Of a DNA stretch of 5,426 bases, positions 1 to 5,426 are shown piece by piece. Made by a program: the position numbers and the translations under genes. Position 1 is the first letter of the stretch, and every line of letters begins with the position of its first letter. The stretch is from Myxococcales bacterium UBA5297 (lineage in GTDB: Bacteria > Myxococcota > Myxococcia > Myxococcales > UBA5297), in NCBI GenBank assembly GCA_002408385.1, contig DHSB01000098.1, positions 18,191 through 23,616 of the forward strand, written 5' to 3'. Under the pieces are notes generated by a model that was not told where the DNA came from, did not search any database, and worked only from the letters and a program-made list of their open reading frames with translations.

Positions 1-10
1 CAAGCTCGGC

Positions 11-36
11 CTACGCTCGGGCTGACCGGGGGGCGG
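11..36 (+). repeat. Left copy of a 26-nt element present inverted at the right end
   Basis: This 26-nt stretch matches the reverse complement of 5390-5415 at 24 of 26 positions. The two identical blocks are CTACGCTCGGG and GACCGGGGGGCGG, separated by a variable dinucleotide (CT here, AC in the other copy). The similarity fades outside the block, apart from a gapped GNTCGNC on the 5' side. No transposase gene lies between the copies, so a dispersed intergenic repeat is more likely than the terminal repeat of a transposon. The copy count in the genome cannot be known from here. Confidence 0.6.
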
Positions 37-81
37 GCGCCACCGCAAGCAGCGCGCTCCATCGCTGCTCCGCTTTCGCCT

Positions 82-120
82 CGAGAGCCTCCGGCTGGCG
101 GAGAGGCTCTCGGTCTTTCT
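82..120 (+). terminator. Probable intrinsic terminator of a gene upstream of the window
   Basis: CGAGAGCCTC (82-91) pairs perfectly with GAGGCTCTCG (103-112) around an 11-nt loop. The stem is followed on the plus strand by the T-rich GTCTTTCT (113-120). The minus-strand side has no T-run, so the signal faces right. It precedes the first complete gene, so it most likely ends a transcription unit entering from the left. That unit's coding sequence cannot be identified in positions 1-81. Confidence 0.55.
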
Positions 121-155
121 GCCGTCGGATGAAGGGCGGTGTCTGACACTTCTGT

Positions 156-177
156 CGCGGTCGCTTTGGCGAACGCG
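156..177. promoter_or_regulatory. Candidate upstream activator site (22-bp imperfect dyad)
   Basis: CGCGGTCGC (156-164) and GCGAACGCG (169-177) form an inverted repeat of 9-nt arms with one mismatch around a TTTG spacer. The dyad centre is about 84 bp upstream of the start site predicted from the sigma-54 element at 223-239. This is within the usual range for binding sites of sigma-54 enhancer-binding proteins. Its right half, TTGGCGAACGCG (166-177), recurs exactly at 1661-1672 upstream of the second gene. The role as an activator site is inferred from position and symmetry only. Confidence 0.35.
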
Positions 178-222
178 GCGGACCCGGGGCGCCCAAGCCG
201 CGGAAAGCCGGGCAATCCTTCT

Positions 223-239
223 CTGGCTTGTCGGTTGCA
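223..239 (+). promoter_or_regulatory. Sigma-54 (-24/-12) promoter of the VWA lipoprotein gene
   Basis: The sequence CTGGCTTGTCGGTTGCA fits the RpoN consensus YTGGCACGNNNNTTGCW at all defined positions except the AC after TGGC. The invariant GG (225-226) and GC (237-238) have the required 10-nt spacing. Taking the GC as -12 puts transcription start near 250, giving a leader of about 24 nt with a Shine-Dalgarno sequence before the ATG at 274. An RpoN promoter needs an AAA+ activator, and a complete one is encoded at 3866-5263. No competing sigma-70 promoter of similar quality was seen in this gap. Confidence 0.65.
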
Positions 240-240
240 G

Positions 241-264
241 CCGGTGTAGCGCAGCTCACACCGG
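241..264. promoter_or_regulatory. Inverted repeat abutting the ribosome binding site
   Basis: CCGGTGT (241-247) is the perfect inverse of ACACCGG (258-264). An inner AGC/GCT pair extends it to a 10-bp stem with one bulged C. The right arm covers the first two bases of the Shine-Dalgarno sequence GGAGGG (263-268). If transcription starts near 250, the left arm is only partly in the RNA, so a DNA operator is as plausible as an RNA hairpin masking the ribosome binding site. The symmetry is visible; its function is unknown. Confidence 0.35.
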
Positions 265-273
265 AGGGTTCGA

Positions 274-1548
274 ATGAGACTGCGACGCCTTGCGCCCCTG
301 CTGCTCACCCTGTCGCTGGCCGCGAGCGGATGCGCCGACGCCAATGACGCGTCCGAAATGGCGGGCCCCGGCACCCCGACGATCGGCGACGAGACCTACA
401 CGCCACCGAGCGGCGAAGAGGCCGAGAATCCCGGAGGCATCCAGGCGGGAACCCTGACCGCCGGCGCCTGGGACGACAACCTCAACTTCGACTTCTTCCT
501 CGGCTACTTGGAGCGGCTCGAGCGGCAGCAGCTCGCGGGCCTGCCTCGCGTCCCGCGCGCCGACCGGCTCGTCATCGACATCAAGGAAGGCGCCGGACGC
601 GCGGCCGCCGGCGCCGAGGTCACGGTGATCCACCGCGGCCAGGAGCTCTTCCGCGGCCCGACCGGCGCCGACGGGCGGGTCTACTACTTCCCGGCTTGGG
701 ATCAGGTCGCGCAGGGCGACGAGCTCGAGATCGTCGCGAGCTCAGGCAGCGCGCGCGCCTCGACGACAGCGCGGGCCGGCGCCTCCTCGGCGGTCGTGAC
801 CCTCGCCGACGCGCGCGTCGAAGAGGTCCTCGGGCTCGACGTCGCGCTGGTGCTCGACACCACCGGGAGCATGGGCGACGAGCTCGACTACCTGAAGGCC
901 GAGGTCGAAGGGATCTCGGCCGCCATCCACGCGCGCTACCCGACGGTCGATCAGCGCTGGGCGCTGGTCGTCTACCGCGACCACGGCGATGAGTACCTCG
1001 TGCGCAGCTACGACTTCAGCGATCTGCAGACCTTCCGGACCATGCTCCGCGGCCAGAGCTACGGCGGGGGTGGGGATCTGCCGGAGGCGCCGGAGGTGGC
1101 CCTCGACGAGGCGATGCGACTCTCCTGGCGCGGAGGCGCGACCGCGCGACTGCTCTTCCACGTCGCCGACGCCCCGCATCACGTCGGGCGAGAGGGCGCG
1201 CTGCTCGAGGGCGTCCGCCTGGCGCGCAGCAAGGGCGTTCGCATCTACCCGGTCGCCGCCAGCGGCGTCGACGAGCTCGCCGAAGCGACGATGCGCTCCG
1301 AGGCCCAGCTCACTGGCGGGCGCTATCTCTTCCTCACCGACGACAGCGGGGTCGGCGGCGCGCACAAAGAGCCGTCTCTCCCCTGCTATCTCGTCACCAG
1401 GCTCGACAAGGCGATGGTGCGCATGGTCGCGATGGAGGTCTCGGGCCGCCGCCTCGAGCCGGAGCCGGCCGACATTCTCCGCACCGGGGGCAATCCGCAG
1501 GACGGGCGCTGCACGCTCGACGATGGGGAGCAGGTCGAGGTGCTCTGA
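274..1548 (+). CDS. VWA-domain lipoprotein with an N-terminal Ig-like/carboxypeptidase-regulatory-type domain
   Basis: The 424-residue product starts with a lipoprotein signal peptide: an Arg-rich n-region, the hydrophobic stretch LAPLLLTLSLAAS, and Cys20 in ASGC. It should be lipid-anchored outside the inner membrane; there is no Asp after the Cys, so outer-membrane sorting is plausible. A Gly/Pro/Glu-rich linker (about 21-60) follows. Residues about 97-178 resemble a beta-sandwich of the carboxypeptidase-regulatory or Ig-like type (GAEVTV, TGADGRVYYFP). The VWA domain spans about 187-360. Its metal-site motif is DTTGSM (195-200), with YRDHGDE (234-240), GGGGDLPEA (264-272) and Asp299 in VADAPHH. 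Such domains bind divalent cations and usually mediate protein contacts. Cys371 and Cys413 lie in a C-terminal extension and could form a disulfide. The ATG at 274 follows GGAGGG by 5 nt and gives the signal peptide directly. A hairpin terminator follows, so the gene is probably monocistronic and RpoN-driven. The domain calls are firm; ligand and pathway are unknown. Confidence 0.9.
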   Translation: MRLRRLAPLLLTLSLAASGCADANDASEMAGPGTPTIGDETYTPPSGEEAENPGGIQAGTLTAGAWDDNLNFDFFLGYLERLERQQLAGLPRVPRADRLVIDIKEGAGRAAAGAEVTVIHRGQELFRGPTGADGRVYYFPAWDQVAQGDELEIVASSGSARASTTARAGASSAVVTLADARVEEVLGLDVALVLDTTGSMGDELDYLKAEVEGISAAIHARYPTVDQRWALVVYRDHGDEYLVRSYDFSDLQTFRTMLRGQSYGGGGDLPEAPEVALDEAMRLSWRGGATARLLFHVADAPHHVGREGALLEGVRLARSKGVRIYPVAASGVDELAEATMRSEAQLTGGRYLFLTDDSGVGGAHKEPSLPCYLVTRLDKAMVRMVAMEVSGRRLEPEPADILRTGGNPQDGRCTLDDGEQVEVL

Positions 1549-1577
1549 GCCAGCCCTTGCAGGCGAGAGCTCGCACG

Positions 1578-1612
1578 GGGCGGTCCGCGAGGGCCGCCCT
1601 TCTTCGTCTCTT
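1578..1612 (+). terminator. Intrinsic terminator of the VWA lipoprotein gene
   Basis: GGGCGGTCC (1578-1586) pairs with GGGCCGCCC (1591-1599) as a 9-bp stem with one G-T wobble, closed by the stable GNRA-type loop GCGA. A pyrimidine-rich tail, TTCTTCGTCTCTT, follows from 1600. The stem begins 29 nt after the TGA stop at 1546-1548. The tail is an interrupted T-run, so efficiency may be moderate. It separates the VWA gene from the downstream repeat-protein gene. Confidence 0.7.
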
Positions 1613-1766
1613 GGACTGCCCGATGGCTGCGGCGCCACCTGCCCTGCGCGCGCGCCGAGCTTGGCGAACGCGAACCGAACCCTCTGGTCTCGGCCCTCCC
1701 GACCTGCCGCAGAAGCGCTCGCCGTGCGATGGGAGGAGCCGATCGTGCGCCCGTCCGGTGCCTCGC

Positions 1767-1796
1767 TTGTCAGCCGTGCGGCGACTCGCTTACACT
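1767..1796 (+). promoter_or_regulatory. Sigma-70-type promoter candidate for the repeat lipoprotein gene
   Basis: TTGTCA (1767-1772, five of six against TTGACA) is separated by 18 nt from TACACT (1791-1796, four of six against TATAAT). This predicts a start near 1803 and a leader of about 48 nt. The leader contains a short stem, CGGGC/GCCCG (1817-1829), before the Shine-Dalgarno-like GGGGA at 1839-1843. It is the best promoter match in the 302-nt gap at 1549-1850, which otherwise holds only the terminator and the 12-mer at 1661-1672. Major sigma-factor promoters are degenerate in high-GC bacteria, so this is a moderate call. Confidence 0.4.
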
Positions 1797-1850
1797 TCGC
1801 GGTCTCAAATCACAGGCGGGCGGCGCCCGTGCACGCGTGGGGACTAGAAT

Positions 1851-3428
1851 ATGGCGCGCAATTTTCAGGTGTTTTTGTATTCCCTCGGGCTGGTGTTCTT
1901 GTCGGCGTCTTGTGGCGATAGCGAGGAGCCGGGGAAGGGGGGCGACGCCGGGCTCGTTGAGATCTGCGACAACGGCAAGGACGACGACGGCGACATGAAG
2001 ACCGACTGCGCCGACCCGGACTGCCGCGACGCGCCCGAGTGCACCGCCATCGCCGAAATCTGCAACAACCACGAGGACGACGACGGCGACGGCAAGATCG
2101 ACTGCGCCGACCCCGACTGCGCCGACGACCCGAGCTGCGTCGCGGTCGAGAACTGCATCAACACCGTCGACGATGACGGCGACGGGCTCATCGACTGCGC
2201 CGATCCCGACTGCGCGAGCAAGCCGGTCTGCGCGGCCTTCGAGAACTGCACCGACAGCATCGACAACGACGACAACGGCCTGACCGACTGCTTCGACCCC
2301 GCCTGTTTCACCGACCAGGCCTGCATGGGCACCGAGGTCTGCGACAACGGGATGGACGACAACAGCAACGGCGACGTCGACTGCGCCGACCGCGACTGTG
2401 CCACCTCGCAGGCCTGTACGCTCGGCGAGAACACCGAGGACGCCTGTCTCGACGGCATGGACAACGACGGGGACGGCAAGACCGACTGCGACGACGGCGA
2501 GTGCAAAGTCTTCGCCGTCTGCGCGCCGACGACCGAGTCCAACTGCGTCGACGACAAGGACGACGACTTCGACGGGCTGACCGACTGCCAGGACCCGGAC
2601 TGCCAGGACAAACCGGTCTGCGGCACGGCCGAGAACTGCGAAGACGGCATCGACAACGACGCGGACGGCCTGGTCGACTGCGCCGACCCCGACTGCACGG
2701 CCCACGCGGCCTGTCAGGTCGAGACCAACTGCGCCGACATGATCGACAACGACAACGACGGCAAGACCGACTGCCTCGACTCCGACTGCGCCAACGACCC
2801 GGCCTGCAAGGAGACCAACTGCACCGACGGGCTGGACAACGACCACGACGGCAGCATCGACTGCTTCGACACCGACTGCGCCCTCGACCCGACCTGCAAC
2901 CGCGAGACGAACTGCGTCGACGGCCTGGACAACGACGGCGACGGCTACTTCGACTGCCAGGACACCGACTGCGCGGCCGACCCGGCCTGCGAGCAGCAGC
3001 AGACCGAGATCTGCGACAACGGCGTCGACGACGACGGCGACACCCTGGTCGACTGCGACGATGACGACTGCATGGCGGTCTGCATGGACGTCTGCGCGAA
3101 CTGCGGCGCCGGCGACTGGGTGATGATGGGCACCTGCGCGCTGCTCGGCTGCGGCGACGGCTGCAAATGTAGCTGGGGCGCGAAGAAGGAGGCGAGCTGC
3201 GGCGACGGCTACGACAACGACGGCGACGGGCTGGTCGACTGCGACGACACCGACTGCATGGACCCGGTCGGCAGCGGCCTGTTCCCGCAGCCAAAGTTCA
3301 CCGAGCTCTGCCCGGCCGAGGGCGTCATCGGAAGCTGCACCGACGGCAATGACGACGATGGCGACGGCGACGCCGACTGTGCCGACTCCGATTGCGCCTA
3401 CGATCCCGCCTGCGTCGTCGCCCCGTAA
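1851..3428 (+). CDS. Cys/Asp-rich repeat lipoprotein (MopE-like/calcium-loop repeats)
   Basis: The 525-residue product has an N-terminal hydrophobic segment (residues 5-17) followed by SAS-Cys21, a slightly non-canonical lipobox, then a short Gly/Asp/Glu-rich linker. From Cys39 to the C-terminus it consists of 14 tandem units, mostly 31 residues long. The consensus is C-x3-x-D-[ND]-D-x-D-G-x2-D-C-x-D-x-D-C-x5-C, with Cys at unit positions 1, 15, 20 and 26. The D-N-D-x-D-G stretch resembles the calcium-binding loops of thrombospondin type 3 repeats and EF-hands. The unit resembles the putative metal-binding motif named after Methylococcus MopE, common in Myxococcota. About 63 Cys and roughly one quarter Asp make it very acidic and probably disulfide-locked after export. 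Units 12 and 13 carry insertions; unit 12 adds six extra Cys. No C-terminal sorting signal is seen. The ATG is preceded by GGGGA at 7-nt spacing, and a strong terminator follows. Metal identity and biological role are unknown. Confidence 0.88.
   Translation: MARNFQVFLYSLGLVFLSASCGDSEEPGKGGDAGLVEICDNGKDDDGDMKTDCADPDCRDAPECTAIAEICNNHEDDDGDGKIDCADPDCADDPSCVAVENCINTVDDDGDGLIDCADPDCASKPVCAAFENCTDSIDNDDNGLTDCFDPACFTDQACMGTEVCDNGMDDNSNGDVDCADRDCATSQACTLGENTEDACLDGMDNDGDGKTDCDDGECKVFAVCAPTTESNCVDDKDDDFDGLTDCQDPDCQDKPVCGTAENCEDGIDNDADGLVDCADPDCTAHAACQVETNCADMIDNDNDGKTDCLDSDCANDPACKETNCTDGLDNDHDGSIDCFDTDCALDPTCNRETNCVDGLDNDGDGYFDCQDTDCAADPACEQQQTEICDNGVDDDGDTLVDCDDDDCMAVCMDVCANCGAGDWVMMGTCALLGCGDGCKCSWGAKKEASCGDGYDNDGDGLVDCDDTDCMDPVGSGLFPQPKFTELCPAEGVIGSCTDGNDDDGDGDADCADSDCAYDPACVVAP
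1965..3425 (+). repeat. Fourteen in-frame tandem coding repeats, basic unit about 93 bp
   Basis: The units start at protein residues 39, 71, 102, 133, 164, 199, 232, 263, 294, 324, 355, 388, 450 and 496. Their lengths are 32, 31, 31, 31, 35, 33, 31, 31, 30, 31, 33, 62, 46 and 30 residues. Units 9-11 share an ETNC boundary and similar cores (for example GLDND-DG in 10 and 11), so they look like the most recent duplications. Units 1, 2 and 12 share an EIC boundary and unit 5 has EVC. The DNA is diverged enough that no long exact repeats remain. Unit boundaries are set at the first Cys by convention. Confidence 0.85.
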
Positions 3429-3455
3429 CCGGCCTCCCAAGCCTGCGCATACTGT

Positions 3456-3493
3456 GAAGCGGCGCGCTGGCGACGGCGCGCCGCTTCTTTTTT
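3456..3493 (+). terminator. Strong intrinsic terminator of the repeat lipoprotein gene
   Basis: GAAGCGGCGCGC (3456-3467) pairs perfectly over 12 bp with GCGCGCCGCTTC (3476-3487) around an 8-nt loop. Six consecutive T follow (3488-3493). The stem starts 27 nt after the TAA stop. This is the clearest terminator in the window and shows that the response regulator gene downstream needs its own promoter. Confidence 0.92.
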
Positions 3494-3865
3494 GCCCTTG
3501 GCCAAGGCGCCGCCCGCGGCCGGCCGCGGCGCGGCGCCGACCCGGCCGGAATGCTTGCGCCGCTCGCTCGGTTGTTGGAACGTGGCCCGCCAGTGGCGGG
3601 GCGGGCAGCGCTTTTCGGCTCGCCGGCACACTTACTCCCCGAGGTTTCGAGGCTCCCAGTTGACTTCGCTCGGTCCAGACCGCCTTGCCGCCGCAGCCCG
3701 CCGCGCCAGCCGCGGCCCAAGGGCGAGAAGCGGCGTCAGGGCCGGCGGTCGAACGCGCCTGCCGTCCGCCAGAGTCGCGCTCGTGCCGCCGCGCGCTGTC
3801 TCGACTCGCGAACGCCGCATCGGCACGGTGCGGCCGCATCGAGAAGCCGCCTACAGGTCCATCCC
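3494..3865. other. Palindrome-rich intergenic region upstream of the response regulator
   Basis: No gene is supported in this roughly 370-nt gap. Right after the terminator lie three perfect palindromes: CCTTGGCCAAGG (3496-3507), CCGCGGCCGGCCGCGG (3514-3529) and CGGCGCCG (3532-3539). A further near-continuous dyad, CCCGCCA/TGGCGGG, lies at 3586-3600. Weak promoter-like hits are TGGCCCGCCAGTGGC (3583-3597, sigma-54 spacing but a poor -12) and TTGACT (3660-3665, no matching -10). CGGTC/GACCG (3671-3682) and a repeated GCCGCATCG (3814-3822 and 3833-3841) could be operators. The regulator's promoter must lie here or nearby, but none of these is convincing. Confidence 0.5.
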
Positions 3866-5263
<1,398 letters not shown>

Positions 5264-5305
5264 GACGGCGACGGGTAAGGTCGCAAGGCGCGCGGCGCGT
5301 CGCCC

Positions 5306-5332
5306 GCCAACTTGCGACGGTCGCAAGTTGGC
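5306..5332. terminator. Perfect inverted repeat after the regulator gene, probable terminator-like hairpin
   Basis: GCCAACTTGCGA (5306-5317) is the exact inverse of TCGCAAGTTGGC (5321-5332), with a CGG loop between, 43 nt after the TAG stop. No T-run follows on either strand, so it is not a classical intrinsic terminator. It could still stop or stabilise transcripts in either direction, or be a protein site. GGTCGCAAG at 5279-5287 repeats 5319-5327, so the left arm can pair with either copy. The remaining DNA to 5426 shows no gene, only a 5-bp dyad (AGACT/AGTCT, 5349-5365) and the repeat at 5390-5415. Confidence 0.45.
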
Positions 5333-5389
5333 CAGGAGCCCGGGCCCCAGACTTCCTGCGAGTCTCTTCGAGCGATTTGGGCCAGGCCG

Positions 5390-5415
5390 CCGCCCCCCGG
5401 TCGTCCCGAGCGTAG
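5390..5415 (-). repeat. Right, inverted copy of the 26-nt element
   Basis: Read on the minus strand, this stretch matches 11-36 at 24 of 26 positions, differing only in the central dinucleotide (AC instead of CT). In this copy GGTCG/CGACC half-sites also flank the CTACGCTCGGG core. The two copies face each other across about 5.35 kb that contains the three genes. Confidence 0.6.
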
Positions 5416-5426
5416 AGGCGACCAGC

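Noticed and set aside
2..25. 3' end of an upstream coding sequence ending at TGA 23-25
   Set aside because: Only seven codons are visible and they overlap the 26-nt element that is also present at the other, non-coding end. There is no evidence that they are coding.
241..280. A tRNA gene at the start of the VWA gene
   Set aside because: Only D-arm-like and T-loop-like blocks are present. There is no anticodon arm, no acceptor pairing and no 3' half of the T-stem, so no tRNA can be annotated.
742..1638. Minus-strand open frame opposite the VWA gene (298 codons)
   Set aside because: It is a codon-position shadow of a gene with clear VWA motifs. Its product is Arg/Ala/Glu-rich with no recognisable domain.
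989..1921. Plus-strand alternate frame running across the VWA gene end and the intergenic region (310 codons)
   Set aside because: The Ser/Arg/Ala-rich translation has no domain, runs through a terminator, and overlaps the well-supported VWA frame.
3660..3688. Sigma-70 promoter from TTGACT upstream of the regulator gene
   Set aside because: No TATAAT-like hexamer occurs at 16-18 nt spacing; the sequence there is GC-rich (around CCTTGC).
1770..3839. Very long open frame on the minus strand opposite the repeat lipoprotein (689 codons), and a second minus frame at 1865-2698
   Set aside because: The translations are monotonous Val/Gly/Ala or Ser/Gln strings that mirror the GAC/TGC-rich repeat codons. 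The plus-strand frame has a signal peptide, conserved Cys and Asp spacing, a ribosome binding site and a terminator.
3551..3865. In-frame upstream extension of the response regulator by 105 codons
   Set aside because: The extension is Arg/Pro/Ala-rich with no domain, contains palindromes typical of intergenic DNA, and the receiver domain begins normally shortly after the ATG at 3866.

Overview
This is high-GC DNA, roughly two-thirds or more G+C by eye, with codons ending strongly in G or C. It carries three complete plus-strand genes. Two encode predicted lipoproteins: a von Willebrand factor A (VWA) protein, and a Cys/Asp-rich protein with 14 tandem metal-binding-type repeats. The third encodes an NtrC-type sigma-54 response regulator. 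The high GC, secreted VWA and MopE-like repeat lipoproteins, and sigma-54 regulators with a Fis-type C-terminus are typical of Myxococcota and related former Deltaproteobacteria. That placement is inference; the window has no rRNA or other phylogenetic marker.

Layout. Positions 1-273 are intergenic. They hold one copy of a 26-nt element (11-36), a hairpin terminator probably belonging to a gene left of the window (82-120), and a promoter region for the first gene. That region contains a very good -24/-12 sigma-54 promoter (223-239) with a 22-bp dyad (156-177) about 84 bp upstream of the predicted start site. The VWA lipoprotein gene (274-1548) ends just before a GNRA-loop hairpin with a pyrimidine-rich tail (1578-1612). 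After a roughly 300-nt gap with a sigma-70-like promoter (1767-1796) comes the repeat lipoprotein gene (1851-3428). It is closed by a textbook intrinsic terminator with a perfect 12-bp stem and six T (3456-3493). A 370-nt palindrome-rich gap leads to the response regulator gene (3866-5263). This is followed by a perfect 12-bp inverted repeat (5306-5332) and, near the right edge, an inverted copy of the 26-nt element (5390-5415).

How the genes may work together. Each gene has its own upstream region and a terminator-like hairpin behind it, so the three look like separate transcription units rather than an operon. The regulator keeps every residue expected of a phosphorylatable, sigma-54-activating protein. 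The VWA gene has the only convincing sigma-54 promoter in the window, so a local regulator-target link is a reasonable hypothesis. Both other products should be lipid-anchored outside the cytoplasm and have divalent-cation-binding signatures (MIDAS-type VWA; repeated DxDxDG loops). This suggests an envelope or surface function, but the exact role cannot be read from the sequence. No sensor kinase, mobile-element gene, RNA gene or CRISPR array is visible.
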